Assembly (NCBI RefSeq): GCF_015160855.1
Contig: NZ_CP063373.1
Coordinates: 1,178,001 to 1,242,000, forward strand
DNA length: 64,000 bases
Direction: 5' to 3'
Origin: Streptomyces ferrugineus
Lineage (GTDB): Bacteria > Actinomycetota > Actinomycetes > Streptomycetales > Streptomycetaceae
The position numbers and the translations under genes are program-made. Of the stretch, positions 52,250 to 61,863 are shown piece by piece (the first letter of the stretch is position 1; the number at the start of each line of letters is the position of its first letter). A model generated the notes under the pieces. That model saw nothing but the letters and a program-made list of their open reading frames with translations, did no database searches and was not told the DNA's origin.

Positions 52250-52369
52250 GGTTGAGGTCCTAGCGGTCTGGAGGCTACGAGCGTAAGCACCTGGAGAGCG
52301 CGCCCGCAGACGCGCACCACCGCAGGCGCCCTACGAGCGTAGGCGCCCCACGGCGCGGATCAGCGCGGA

Positions 52370-53680
52370 TCAGCGCACCTCGATGAAAGCCCCCGCATCC
52401 CGCTCCGGCCGCGGCCGAGGCTCCTGAGCCGGATGACCGACCGCCACCGCCCCCATCGGATCCCAGTCCTCCGGCAGCCCCAGCACCTCGCGCACCACAT
52501 CCCGGCAGAACATCGTCGACGACACCCACGCCGAGCCCAGCCGCTCCCCGGCCAGCGCGACCAGGAAGTTCTGCACCCCGGCCCCGGCGGCGACGACGAA
52601 CATCTCCCGCTCGGCCCCGTCCCGCCGCACGTCGCCATAGGTGTGCGAGCCGTCCATGACCAGACACGGCACCACGAGATACGGCGCGTTGCGCAGCACG
52701 TCCCCACGCCGCACCCGCTTCGCGATCGACTCCTCGCTCTTGCCGTCCCGGCGCAGATCGGCGATCCAGGCGTCGCGCATCGCGTCGAGCAGCCGCGTCC
52801 GCGACTCCGCGGACTCCAGCAGCACGAACCGCCACGGCGTCGTGTGGTGCGGCGCCGGCGCCGTGACCGCCGCCGCGACCGCTCTTCGTACGGCCCCGGA
52901 GTCGACGGGCTCGTCGGTGAACGCCCGTACCGTACGGCGCTGGGTCACCGCCTCCCGTACCGCCTCCGACGTGCCCAGCCGGAACATGTCGTCACGCGCC
53001 CCGCGCACCAACGTCCGCGCCCCCTCCCCGTGGTCCTCGGTCACCGTGTCCGCCAGGCCGCGCACGACGGCGACAGGCAGCCCGGCGGCCTTGCCCTTGA
53101 CCAGGTCACCGGCGGCGGCGAGTTCGTCGGCGGTCGCCACGACGGTCGCGCTGAGCGGATTGCCGTGCGCATCGGTGCCCCCGCGTAGATCGTCGAGCAC
53201 GCGGACACCGGCGGCGCCGATCGCGACGTCGGTGAGCCCGGAGCGCCAAGGGCGCCCGAAGGTGTCGGTGACGACGACGCCGACCTCGACGCCGAGAGCG
53301 TCCCGCAGGCCGTCGCGGATCGCCCGCGCGGACGCGTCCGGCTCCTCGGGCAGCAACAGCACGGTCCCGGCGGGGGTGTTGGAGGCGTCGACCCCGGCGG
53401 CGGCCATCACCAGGCCCTGCCGGTTCTCGACGATGCGCAGCGCGCCGCGGCGCGCCACGACCCGTACCGTCTCCGCGTCGATCGCGGCCTCCCGGTCCGC
53501 CGCCTCGACGATCCGCCCCTCCGCCTTGGAGACGATCTTCGAGGTGACCAGGAGCACGTCCCCGTCGGCGAGCGCGGGTTCGGCGGCGGCGATCAGCTTG
53601 GCGAGGTCGTCGCCCTGCCGGACCTCGGGCATCCCGGAGACGGCCCAGACCCGGTAGCCGTCGGCAGAGACCTCGCTCAA
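52370..53680 (-). CDS. fbiB: coenzyme F420:L-glutamate ligase with nitroreductase-like domain (FbiB)
   Basis: A 436-residue two-domain enzyme. Residues 1-245 are the CofE-like ligase that adds glutamates to F420-0 with GTP ([51 protein letters not shown]). Residues 255-436 are an FMN-binding nitroreductase-like domain ([34 protein letters not shown]), which in actinobacteria reduces dehydro-F420-0. The start is a TTG whose TTGA overlaps the fbiA stop, so the pair is coupled. The fused form is standard for actinobacteria. Confidence 0.95.
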   Translation of the reverse strand: MSEVSADGYRVWAVSGMPEVRQGDDLAKLIAAAEPALADGDVLLVTSKIVSKAEGRIVEAADREAAIDAETVRVVARRGALRIVENRQGLVMAAAGVDASNTPAGTVLLLPEEPDASARAIRDGLRDALGVEVGVVVTDTFGRPWRSGLTDVAIGAAGVRVLDDLRGGTDAHGNPLSATVVATADELAAAGDLVKGKAAGLPVAVVRGLADTVTEDHGEGARTLVRGARDDMFRLGTSEAVREAVTQRRTVRAFTDEPVDSGAVRRAVAAAVTAPAPHHTTPWRFVLLESAESRTRLLDAMRDAWIADLRRDGKSEESIAKRVRRGDVLRNAPYLVVPCLVMDGSHTYGDVRRDGAEREMFVVAAGAGVQNFLVALAGERLGSAWVSSTMFCRDVVREVLGLPEDWDPMGAVAVGHPAQEPRPRPERDAGAFIEVR

Positions 53681-54636
53681 GCTCCCCGCACCTCCTCCGC
53701 CAGCGCCAGCGCCTCACGGGCCATCTGCGCCGCGGCGTCGAGGTCGGTCATCATCAGCGGCACGGCCCGGCAGCGGATCCCGGCCGCCTCGACGCGCTCC
53801 ACGGTGCCCGCGTCCACGGTGTCCACGAGCCAGCCGTCGAGGAGCCCGGAGCCGTAGTGCTCGGCGACCGCCGCGGCCGTCGACTCCACGCCGACCGCCG
53901 CGAGCACCTTGTCGGCCATCCCGCGCACGGGCGCGTCCCCGACGATGGGGGACAGGCCCACCACCGGCACGCCCGCGTCGGCGATCGCCTCGCGGATGCC
54001 GGGCACGGCGAGGATCGTGCCGACCGAGACGACCGGGTTGGACGGCGGGAAGACGATGACGTCCGCCTCGGAGATCGCCTCCAGGACACCCGGCGCCGGC
54101 TTCGCCTGCTCGGCCCCGACCGGCACGATCGCCTCCGCCGGCACCGAGGCCCGCAGCCGTACCCAGTACTCCTGGAAGTGGACCGCTCTGCGCTCGCCGT
54201 CCACCTCGACCGCCACATGGGTCTCCACACGGTCGTCCGTCATGGGGATCAGGCGGACGCCCGGCTTCCAGCGGTCGCAGAGCGCCTCCGTCACCGCGCT
54301 GAGCGGATAGCCCGCGCCGATCATCTGCGTCCGCACGATGTGCGTGGCGAAGTCCCGGTCGCCGAGCCCGAACCACTCCGGCCCCACGCCGTACGCCGCG
54401 AGCTCCTCCTTGAGATGGAAGGTCTCGTCGGCCCGGCCCCAGCCCTGCTCCTCGTTGATACCGCCGCCCAGCGTGTACATCACGGTGTCGAGGTCCGGGC
54501 AGACCTTCAGCCCGAAGAGGTGGATGTCGTCCCCGGTGTTGCCGATGACCGTGATGTCCGCGTCCGGCGCGGCCCGCTTCAGACCACGCAGGAACCGGGC
54601 ACCACCGATGCCGCCTGCCAGAACCACAATGCGCAT
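53677..54636 (-). CDS. fbiA: 2-phospho-L-lactate (phosphoenolpyruvate) transferase (FbiA/CofD)
   Basis: A 319-residue enzyme that joins the activated phospho-acid to the deazaflavin Fo to make (dehydro)F420-0. Motifs: [17 protein letters not shown] at the N-terminus, [21 protein letters not shown], and [18 protein letters not shown]. The ATG at 54636 begins the conserved MRIVVLAGG; an upstream Met is not needed. It is the first gene of the fbiA-fbiB operon, next to whiB as in mycobacteria. Confidence 0.96.
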   Translation of the reverse strand: MRIVVLAGGIGGARFLRGLKRAAPDADITVIGNTGDDIHLFGLKVCPDLDTVMYTLGGGINEEQGWGRADETFHLKEELAAYGVGPEWFGLGDRDFATHIVRTQMIGAGYPLSAVTEALCDRWKPGVRLIPMTDDRVETHVAVEVDGERRAVHFQEYWVRLRASVPAEAIVPVGAEQAKPAPGVLEAISEADVIVFPPSNPVVSVGTILAVPGIREAIADAGVPVVGLSPIVGDAPVRGMADKVLAAVGVESTAAAVAEHYGSGLLDGWLVDTVDAGTVERVEAAGIRCRAVPLMMTDLDAAAQMAREALALAEEVRGA

Positions 54637-54670
54637 GGGAGTAAGTCTGGCAGGCGGGTACGACAACCGG

Positions 54671-55177
54671 TCAGGCAGTCACCGGACGCGGTTCCGTGCG
54701 CGCCTCGCACGCCGAGGCCGTGTGCATCGGCATCTCCGTCAGGCCCGGGTAGTACACGTGCAGGCTCACCGCCGGCTCCAGCGCGTCGTTGACGACCTCA
54801 TGGGCGTACCCCGGCGCGAACACCCGCTGCGCGCCCGCCGCCAACGCGCGCGTGCCGCGCTCGGTGCGCTCGCTCAGCGTGCCGTCCAGGACGGTCAGTA
54901 CGCCGGAGGAGGGGCCGTGGTCGTGCAGTCCGCTGCCCTGGCCGGGGACCCAGGACAGCAGCCACACCTCGTAGCCGGGTCCCGTGCGCAGCCGGTGGTA
55001 CCAGCGCGTGGTGGCGTCGTACCGGACGAGGTGCTCCCACTGGGAGCGGTCGGCGGCGATGGCGCGGGCCAGGCCGGCGAACTCGGCGACGGTGGCCGGG
55101 TGCTCGCGCGGTGCCTGGAGGAGGTGCGGGACTTCGAGGATGTCGCCGGCGATCTGCAGGTCGCTGTCGCTGTTCAT
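54671..55177 (-). CDS. cysteine dioxygenase family protein
   Basis: A 168-residue cupin of the cysteine dioxygenase type, which oxidises cysteine to cysteine sulfinate with non-haem iron. The first cupin motif is SGLHDHGPSSGVLTVLDG and the second GYAHEVVNDALEPAVSLHVY, giving the three His ligands. Residues YEVWLLSWVPGQ precede the iron site. 3-mercaptopropionate dioxygenase is an alternative in the same family. It lies 34 bases upstream of fbiA on the same strand and could share its transcript. Confidence 0.88.
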   Translation of the reverse strand: MNSDSDLQIAGDILEVPHLLQAPREHPATVAEFAGLARAIAADRSQWEHLVRYDATTRWYHRLRTGPGYEVWLLSWVPGQGSGLHDHGPSSGVLTVLDGTLSERTERGTRALAAGAQRVFAPGYAHEVVNDALEPAVSLHVYYPGLTEMPMHTASACEARTEPRPVTA

Positions 55178-55824
55178 GGGTGGGGTGGTTCCTCAGTGAA
55201 AGAAGGTCAGAGGGAACTGAAGCCGAGAGACGGGTGACTCGGCCCACAGCTGGAGCAGGTGGGGCTCAACAGCTGGGACAGCAACAGCTACAGCGAGCGC
55301 GGGCAGCACCGTGGGACCCGGCGGTGCGGGTCGAGGTGAGTGCCGAGTTCGCGAGCATGCCCACAAGGACATCGGTTCACACCGTGAGTGTCAACTCGAC
55401 GCCCGCCTTGTGGGACGGGTTTCACCTCATCCGGTTCATCTCTATGGCGAAAGGTTTGTTCATGGGGCGGCCGGGACACATGGCGCACAACCGGGCGCAC
55501 GAGCGTCGTTGTGATCCTGTGATCCGACTGTGATCCGGTTCGCATCCGCGTGTGTGTGCAACGAGATCGAACTTCTGGGCGTCCTTGTCCGTACAGGCTC
55601 TGCGCGGGGGCGGTGTCCCTCCTGGGTCTCGTCTGCTTGTCAAGGTTTAGGCCGATTTGAACACTTTCCGCTAGGCCTTGGTTCCGCAGAGTGAATAAGG
55701 GGCTCAATAGCAGATCTCGGCTTGACTCGCCCGGAGCAGCACACTTGTAATTTCACTCGTGTCGTTCAGCCGAAATCGGTAACGGCTACATCACGGGGAC
55801 GCGAAAGACAGACGAGGGGCGCAC
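55178..55824. other. 647-base control region between cysteine dioxygenase and whiB
   Basis: No gene supported. It is less GC-rich than its surroundings in the right half and holds a strong promoter at 55722-55751. Streptomyces whiB is known to be expressed from two promoters, one developmentally timed, which fits the length of this region. The left part must hold the promoter of the minus-strand cysteine dioxygenase gene. Confidence 0.6.
55722..55751 (+). promoter_or_regulatory. promoter for whiB
   Basis: TTGACT (55722-55727), 18-base spacer, TGTAAT (55746-55751), close to consensus and ending 73 bases before the whiB ATG. Probably one of the two promoters known for whiB; which one is not decided here. 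Confidence 0.65.
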
Positions 55825-56088
55825 ATGACCGAGCTGGTGCAGCAACTGCTGGTCGACGACGCGGACGAGGAACTCGGCTGGCAGGAGCGCGCGCTGTGCG
55901 CCCAGACCGACCCCGAGTCCTTCTTCCCCGAGAAGGGCGGCTCCACCCGCGAGGCCAAGAAGGTCTGCCTCGCCTGTGAGGTCCGCTCCGAGTGCCTCGA
56001 ATACGCCCTCGCCAACGACGAGCGCTTCGGCATCTGGGGCGGCCTGTCCGAACGCGAGCGCCGTCGGCTGAAGAAGGCGGCCGTCTGA
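55825..56088 (+). CDS. whiB: iron-sulfur transcription factor WhiB
   Basis: An 87-residue protein that I recognise as WhiB, needed for sporulation septation in Streptomyces aerial hyphae, where it acts with WhiA. Four cysteines (25, 48, 51, 57) bind a 4Fe-4S cluster; the G(I/V)WGG turn is GIWGG at 69-73, followed by the basic C-terminus RERRRLKKAAV. In current models Wbl proteins bind region 4 of the principal sigma factor. GAGGGG precedes the ATG. A long upstream region and a near-consensus promoter are present. Confidence 0.97.
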   Translation: MTELVQQLLVDDADEELGWQERALCAQTDPESFFPEKGGSTREAKKVCLACEVRSECLEYALANDERFGIWGGLSERERRRLKKAAV

Positions 56089-56185
56089 CCGCAGCGCCGG
56101 GTGGCGAGGTCGGCACACCCGCAATCCGCACGTACATCCGCTGCATACGTCTCGAACAGGTCTCGAACGGCCCGTCGCAGGTGGG

Positions 56186-56194
56186 TTATCCACA
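56186..56194 (+). other. single consensus DnaA box
   Basis: TTATCCACA, a perfect match to the classical DnaA-binding consensus, about 100 bases past whiB. It is solitary; replication origins carry clusters, so this is at most a regulatory or titration site. Confidence 0.45.
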
Positions 56195-56208
56195 GGCGGC
56201 GGGCCGCC
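56195..56208 (+). terminator. short GC hairpin after whiB
   Basis: GGCGG (56195-56199), loop CGGG, CCGCC (56204-56208), directly after the DnaA-like box in the 222-base gap between whiB and the large glycosyltransferase gene. Short, so only a possible terminator. Confidence 0.35.
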
Positions 56209-56310
56209 GTGATGCCCAGCCGATAGTGTGGTCGCTCGTCCGAGACGCCCCGCTGTCCCCCGGGGGCACAGGCGTCCACCGCAGTCCATCGAACCGGGGC
56301 CCGTACCTCG

Positions 56311-59300
56311 ATGTCCGTGCACAGCCACACGGCAGCCCATCACGACTCCGCTGCCACCCCTGAGTTTCCGCGTCATGTGGTGACGGCGGTGCTCGTCTCC
56401 CACGACGGCGCCCGCTGGCTGCCCGACGTGCTCGCCGGGCTGCTCGGCCAGGAGCGCCCCGTCCAGTTCGCCGTCGCCGCCGACACCGGCAGCGCGGACC
56501 ACTCCGCGCAACTGGTCACCGACGCCCTCGGCGCCGACCGGGTACTGCACCTCGCCCGGCGCACCGGGTTCGGCCAGGCCGTCGAGGAGGCCAACCGCAC
56601 CGCCCCCGTCCTCACCCCGGACGAGCTGACGTATCTGAAGCGGCCCAGCGGCTGGGACCCGGTCACGCGCACATGGCGCGACGACGCCTACGACATGCCC
56701 GAACTCCCCCACGGGGAGCCGCTCCAGTGGCTGTGGCTGCTGCACGACGACTGCGCCCCCGACCCCGACGCCCTGGCCCAGCTGCTGCGCGTCGTGGAGA
56801 ACGAGCTGGAGCTGGGCCGCGACGACGTCGCCGTCGTGGGCCCCAAGCTGCGCGGCTGGTACGACCGCCGCCAGCTCCTCGAGGTCGGCGTCACCATCGC
56901 CAACTCCGGCCGCCGCTGGACCGGCCTCGACCGCCGCGAACAGGACCAGGGCCAGCACGACCACGTGCGGTCCGTGCTGTCCGTGTCCACCGCCGGCATG
57001 CTGATCCGGCGCGATGTCTTCGACGAACTCGGCGGCTTCGACCGGCGACTGCCCCTCATGCGGGACGACGTCGACCTGTGCTGGCGCGCCACCGCCGCCG
57101 GCCACCGCGTCCTCGTCGCCCCCGAGGCGGTCGTACGACACGCCGAGGCGTCCTCCCGCGAGCGCCGCACCGTCGACTGCGTGGGCCGCACCGCCGCCTC
57201 CCCGCACAAGGTCGACAAGGCCGGCGCCGCCTACACCCTGCTCGTCAACACCCGTACGGCCGCGCTGCCCTGGGTGCTGCTGCGCCTCGTGCTCGGCACC
57301 GTCCTGCGGACCCTCGCCTACCTCGTGGGCAAGGTCCCCGGCCAGGCCCTCGACGAGATCCGCGGCCTCATGGGCACCCTGCTGCGCCCGGAGCGGATCA
57401 TCGCCGGGCGGCGCAGGCGCGGGCGTCCCGTCATCGACAAGGGAGAGCTGCGGGCGCTGTTCCCGCCGCCCGGCGCGACCGTGCGGGCCACCGTCGAACA
57501 GGTCGCGAGCAACCTCGTCGGCCGCTCCGACCCCGAGGTCGCCTCCGGCGCGGGACGGCACGGCGGCGCGGTCGAGTCCGGACCCGGCGGCGACGACGCC
57601 GACTTCCTGGAGATAGAACAGTTCGCGCGCCTGAAGCGCATCGCCCGCAACCCCGGCCCGATGCTCTTCCTGGGGCTGCTGTTCGTCGCGCTGATCGCGT
57701 GCCGCCAACTCCTCGGCGGCGGCGCCCTCGCGGGCGGCGCGCTCCTGCCCGCCCCGGCCGAGGCCGGCGAGCTGTGGTCCCGCTACCTGGACGCCTGGCA
57801 TCCGGTGGGCGCCGGTGGCACCCCGTCCGCGCCGCCGTACCTCGCCATCGTGGCGATGCTCGCCGGCGCCCTGCTCGGCTCCACCGGGCTCGCGGTCACC
57901 GTCCTGCTGGTCTGCTCGGTGCCGCTGGCCGGATTCACCGCCTACTTCGCCTCCCGCCCACTCGTGGAGTCGCGCCTCCTGCGCGCATGGGCCGCCGTCG
58001 TCTACGCCTTCCTGCCCGCGGCCACCGGCGCCCTCGCCGGCGGCCGCATCGGCACCGCCGTACTCGCCATCCTGCTGCCGCTCATCGCGCGCGCGGGCAT
58101 CGCGGCCAGCGGCCTGGCGAACAGCGCGGGCGTGCGCGGCAGCTGGCGCGCGACCTGGGCATACGCCCTGCTGCTGACGATCGTCACGGCCTTCACGCCC
58201 ATCGTCTGGCCGATCGCGCTGATCCTCGGCATCGGACTGCTCGCGGTGCGGCGCACCGACATCACCGCGTACGGCCTGCGCTTCCTGGCCCAGCTCGGCG
58301 TGCCCCTGCTGGTCCTCGCGCCCTGGTCGCTGTCACTGCTCCCGTTCGGCTTCTTCCAGGAGGCCGGCCTGGAGTACGGCGCCTCGACCGCGTCCGCCCT
58401 GGACCTGCTCGGCGCCAGCCCCGGCGGGCCCGGCACCGTCAGCGGACTGATGCTCATCGGCGTCGTGCTGGCCGCGCTCGCCGCCCTGCTGCGCTCCGAG
58501 CGTCAGTTGGGCATCCGCACGGCCTGGGCGGTCGCCCTGCTGGGCTTCGTCTTCGCCGTCCTGTCCAACAGCTCCGCCTGGGCCGGTCCCGCCACCCTCG
58601 TCTACGGCATCGCCCTGCTGGCCGCCGCCCTGCTCGGCGCCGACGGGGCACGCTCGCGGGTCGCCGAGCAGAGCTTCGGCTGGCGCCAGCCGGTCGCCGC
58701 GCTGATCGCCTTCTCCGCCGCGGCGGGCCCGCTGCTGGTCGCCGCCGGCTGGATGATCCGCGGCGCCGACGGGCCGCTGGAGCGGCGCGACCCCGTGCAG
58801 GTGCCCGCGTTCGTCGCCGAGGAGAGCGGCACCCGCGACCAGGCCCGCACCCTCGTCCTCGACAGCGACTCCCAGGCCCATGTCGGCTACATGCTCGTCC
58901 GTGGCTCCGGCGCCCGCCTCGGCGACGCCGAACTCGCCGTGGCCGACGGGGAGAACGCCAAGCTCGACAAGATCGTCGCCAACCTCGTCGCCGGCTCCGG
59001 CGCCGACCAGGCGGACCAGCTCGGCGCGTTCGCGGTGCGTTACGTCCTCATCCACAAGGGAGCGCCGCGCGAGGTCGCGCGCGTACTGGACGCCACGCCC
59101 GGGCTGTCGCGGCTGAGCGAGCAGAACGGCAGCGCGCTGTGGCGGGTCGACCGGCAGGTGTCGCGGGCGGCCATCGTCGCGGGGGAGGGGTCCGGAGCGG
59201 GCTCTGCGGCGGGCTCCGGTGAGCCCGAGCCGGTCGCCGCCGGGCCCGTCGAGATCCACACCGAGATCCCGAGCGGCCCCGACGGGCGGGTACTGCGGCT

Positions 59301-60039
59301 CGCCGACAGTGCCGACGACGGGTGGACGGCCACCCTGGACGGCAAGCCGCTCACCCCGACCACCCTCGACGGCTGGGCGCAGGGCTTCGAACTGCCCACC
59401 GGGGGCGGCAGGCTGGACGTCACCTACGACGACCCGATCGGGCACACCGCCTGGCTGTGGACGCAGGGCTTCCTCGCCCTGGTGCTCGTCGTGATGGCGC
59501 TGCCGGGACGTCGGCGCGACGTCGACGACGACCTGCCCGAGGAGGCGCCCGTGCCGGCCGAGGCCATGGCGGGCGACGGGCGACGGGCCCGCCGGCTGCG
59601 CGCCCAGGCCGAGGCCGAGGCAGAGCCCGAAGAGGGCGGTCAGGGCGGCGGCTTCCCGCCGCCTCCTTCGCAGGTGCCGTCCGCGGGGATTCCCCAGCAG
59701 TCGCCCTATGGAGAGTGGGACACGCCCAACTACACGGGAGCCGACTACGGCGGTTACGGCGGCGGCGAGCAGTACCAGGGCGGCCAGCAGTATCCGGCGG
59801 GCGGCGCCTACGACCAGGCGTATCAGGCGGATCCCTATCAGGGCGGCCAGTACGACCCGTACGCGTACGGCGGGCAGTCGCAGGCGGGGACGCCGGGGGC
59901 ACCGGGTGCGCCGGGGGCGTACGACCCGTCGTACGACCAGACGTTCCAGCAGGGATACGACCAGGGTTACGACGGCACGTACGACCCGGCGCAGCAGCAT
60001 CCGCACGGCAGTGAGCGTTCCGACGGGAGCCAGCAGTGA
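56311..60039 (+). CDS. large membrane family 2 glycosyltransferase with Tyr/Gly/Gln-rich tail
   Basis: A 1242-residue protein. Residues about 20-330 are a GT2 domain (VVTAVLVSHDGARWLPDVL, WLLHDDCAPDPDAL with the DD acidic site, LMRDDVDLCWRATAAGH). Around 435-860 there are about ten or more transmembrane helices (LFLGLLFVALIACRQLL, VTVLLVCSVPLAGFTAY and others). An extracytoplasmic domain of about 200 residues follows, then a last helix (GFLALVLVVMAL). The final 180 residues are Ala/Glu- then Tyr/Gly/Gln/Pro-rich, apparently disordered. The stop overlaps the next GTG (GTGA). It probably makes or exports an envelope glycan; the sugar and acceptor are unknown. Confidence 0.85.
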   Translation: MSVHSHTAAHHDSAATPEFPRHVVTAVLVSHDGARWLPDVLAGLLGQERPVQFAVAADTGSADHSAQLVTDALGADRVLHLARRTGFGQAVEEANRTAPVLTPDELTYLKRPSGWDPVTRTWRDDAYDMPELPHGEPLQWLWLLHDDCAPDPDALAQLLRVVENELELGRDDVAVVGPKLRGWYDRRQLLEVGVTIANSGRRWTGLDRREQDQGQHDHVRSVLSVSTAGMLIRRDVFDELGGFDRRLPLMRDDVDLCWRATAAGHRVLVAPEAVVRHAEASSRERRTVDCVGRTAASPHKVDKAGAAYTLLVNTRTAALPWVLLRLVLGTVLRTLAYLVGKVPGQALDEIRGLMGTLLRPERIIAGRRRRGRPVIDKGELRALFPPPGATVRATVEQVASNLVGRSDPEVASGAGRHGGAVESGPGGDDADFLEIEQFARLKRIARNPGPMLFLGLLFVALIACRQLLGGGALAGGALLPAPAEAGELWSRYLDAWHPVGAGGTPSAPPYLAIVAMLAGALLGSTGLAVTVLLVCSVPLAGFTAYFASRPLVESRLLRAWAAVVYAFLPAATGALAGGRIGTAVLAILLPLIARAGIAASGLANSAGVRGSWRATWAYALLLTIVTAFTPIVWPIALILGIGLLAVRRTDITAYGLRFLAQLGVPLLVLAPWSLSLLPFGFFQEAGLEYGASTASALDLLGASPGGPGTVSGLMLIGVVLAALAALLRSERQLGIRTAWAVALLGFVFAVLSNSSAWAGPATLVYGIALLAAALLGADGARSRVAEQSFGWRQPVAALIAFSAAAGPLLVAAGWMIRGADGPLERRDPVQVPAFVAEESGTRDQARTLVLDSDSQAHVGYMLVRGSGARLGDAELAVADGENAKLDKIVANLVAGSGADQADQLGAFAVRYVLIHKGAPREVARVLDATPGLSRLSEQNGSALWRVDRQVSRAAIVAGEGSGAGSAAGSGEPEPVAAGPVEIHTEIPSGPDGRVLRLADSADDGWTATLDGKPLTPTTLDGWAQGFELPTGGGRLDVTYDDPIGHTAWLWTQGFLALVLVVMALPGRRRDVDDDLPEEAPVPAEAMAGDGRRARRLRAQAEAEAEPEEGGQGGGFPPPPSQVPSAGIPQQSPYGEWDTPNYTGADYGGYGGGEQYQGGQQYPAGGAYDQAYQADPYQGGQYDPYAYGGQSQAGTPGAPGAPGAYDPSYDQTFQQGYDQGYDGTYDPAQQHPHGSERSDGSQQ

Positions 60040-61547
60040 ACCGCACCACCCTGTCCCTGTTCGCCGGAGCCGGCGCCCTCGCCGTGATCACCGGGCTCGC
60101 GACGCTGACGTCGCCGGACGCGTCCGGCGCGGACACGGCGAAGGCGGCCGCCGAGTTGCCGGTGGAGCGTACGAGTCTGGTGTGCCCGGCGCCGAGCATC
60201 TCGGACCTCGCCGAGACCACGTACACCTCGTTCACGCCGGTCACCAAGGGGACGGGGAGTGACGGGAAGACGGAGCTGCTGCCCGGTGCGGGCAAGGGGG
60301 GCAAGGGGGATGAGGGGAACAAGGGGGACAAAGGGAGCAAAGCCGGGAAGGCCGGGAAGCCTCTTCTGGAGGTGAAGGAGCCGGGGGCGCCGGTCACCGG
60401 GGACGCCTCCGGGGCCGACTCGCCGGCGCTGATCGGGACCGCCGACGGGAAGTTCGCGCCCGGGTGGACCGTGCAGGAGACGACCGAGGTCGCGGCGGGC
60501 ACCGGGCGTGGGCTGCAGGGGGTCAACTGCACCGCGCCCGACACGGAGTTCTGGTTCCCGGGGGCCAGTACGGCTGCCGACCGGACCGACTACGTGCATC
60601 TGACGAACCCCGATGACTCCGCCGCCGTCGTCGACATTGAGCTGTACGGCAAGGACGGGGCGCTGGAGACCACGGTGGGGGAGGGGATCACGGTTCCGCC
60701 GAACTCGGGTGAGTCGATACTCCTGTCCACGCTCATCGGTGAGAAGCAGGACAACGTGACCGTGCATGTGAGTGTGCGCAGCGGTCGGGTGGGTGCGTCG
60801 GTGCAGGCGCTGGACGACAAGCTGGGCGGCGACTGGCTGGCGGCGTCGACCGATCCCGCGGGGAGCCTGGTGCTGCCGGGTGTGCCGAAGGACGCCACGT
60901 CCGTGCGGCTGGTCGCGTTCACGCCGGGGGAGTCGGATGCGGATCTGAAGGTGCGGCTCGCTTCGCCGTCCGGGCTGATCACGCCTGCCGGGAATGAGAC
61001 GCTGCACGTCAAGGCCGGGATGACGAGTGCGGTGGATCTCGGGGACGTGATGCGGGGTGAGACGGGGTCGCTGGTGCTGACGCCCACGGGTCAGTCCGTG
61101 CCGGTGGTCGCGGCGTTGCGGGTGGTGCGGGGGAAGGGCGCCAAGCAGGAGACGGCGTTCATTCCGGCTACCCGGGCCGTCGGTGCGCGCGCGACGGTGG
61201 CGGACAACCGGGAGAAGGGCACGACGCTTTCCGTGACGGCGCCGTTCCGTGCGGCGGAGGTCAAGGTGACGGCGTCGGCGGGGAGCGAGGGCGGTACGGC
61301 GGCGTCGAAGACGTACACGATCAAGTCCGGCACCACCGAGGATGTCGAGGTGCCGGTGCCGAGCGGTCTGAAGGGCACGTACGCGCTGACGGTGGAGACG
61401 GTGTCGGGCGGTCCGGTGTACGCGTCCCGGACGCTGGCGGTGACGGAGGACGGGGTGTCCGGGTTCACCGTGCAGACGTTGCCGGATGATCGGGGGATGG
61501 TGGCTGTGCCCGAGGCGGACGAGGATCTGTCGGTGTTGCAGAAGTAG
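60036..61547 (+). CDS. secreted DUF5719 family protein
   Basis: A 503-residue exported protein with an N-terminal signal or anchor segment (LFAGAGALAVITGLATLT). A Lys/Gly-rich stretch at about 75-115 (GAGKGGKGDEGNKGDKGSK) is unusual. The rest is beta-rich in repeated modules (TEFWFPGASTAADRTDYVHLTN, SVRLVAFTPGESDADLKV, AAEVKVTASAGSEGG) as in DUF5719. The GTG overlaps the glycosyltransferase stop by four bases, so the two proteins are made together and may act as one envelope unit. Biochemical role unknown. Confidence 0.8.
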   Translation: MNRTTLSLFAGAGALAVITGLATLTSPDASGADTAKAAAELPVERTSLVCPAPSISDLAETTYTSFTPVTKGTGSDGKTELLPGAGKGGKGDEGNKGDKGSKAGKAGKPLLEVKEPGAPVTGDASGADSPALIGTADGKFAPGWTVQETTEVAAGTGRGLQGVNCTAPDTEFWFPGASTAADRTDYVHLTNPDDSAAVVDIELYGKDGALETTVGEGITVPPNSGESILLSTLIGEKQDNVTVHVSVRSGRVGASVQALDDKLGGDWLAASTDPAGSLVLPGVPKDATSVRLVAFTPGESDADLKVRLASPSGLITPAGNETLHVKAGMTSAVDLGDVMRGETGSLVLTPTGQSVPVVAALRVVRGKGAKQETAFIPATRAVGARATVADNREKGTTLSVTAPFRAAEVKVTASAGSEGGTAASKTYTIKSGTTEDVEVPVPSGLKGTYALTVETVSGGPVYASRTLAVTEDGVSGFTVQTLPDDRGMVAVPEADEDLSVLQK

Positions 61548-61550
61548 AGG

Positions 61551-61862
61551 TGACGGGTGGGGATGCCTGCGGCGCCTGTGCGGGTTCGGTGGGGGTGCGC
61601 GTAGCGCCTGCGGGTGGGGTGTGGGTCGGGGACGGGGCGGGGGTGTCCGTCCTCGGACCGGCGGCTGGAGTCGGGCAGGGTGCTGAGCGTTTCTTGACGC
61701 CGGCCACTGCGGGCGGACACCCCCCGCCCCGTCCCCTTCCCGCCGTACGCGACTGCGGGTCCACTCCGCTTCAGCTGCGGGCAGTCGTGCCGCTGGGGGC
61801 TCAGGCGGCACCCCGCTAGCGCCGGGCCGCGCGACCCACCCCTGCCCAGCCTCCGAGTGCCT
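61551..61862. repeat. interspersed intergenic element, copy B
   Basis: Fills the gap between the convergent DUF5719 and zincin genes. It shares ordered blocks with 46617-46806 (TGACGGGTG, CCTGCGGCG, GTCGGGGACG, CTGCGGGCA..CGTGCCGC, GGCACCCCG, CGCCGGGC, TGCCTG) and adds a long inverted repeat at 61628-61736. Confidence 0.6.
61628..61736. terminator. long inverted repeat (22/23 bp arms) between convergent genes
   Basis: Left arm 61628-61649 and right arm 61714-61736 are complementary except for a one-base bulge, enclosing 64 bases. It can form a very stable hairpin and may terminate both flanking genes; it is inside the interspersed element. Confidence 0.6.
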
Positions 61863-61863
61863 G

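Noticed and set aside
56186..56194. Replication origin
   Set aside because: Only one DnaA box is present, with no dnaA or dnaN gene and no A/T-rich unwinding region.
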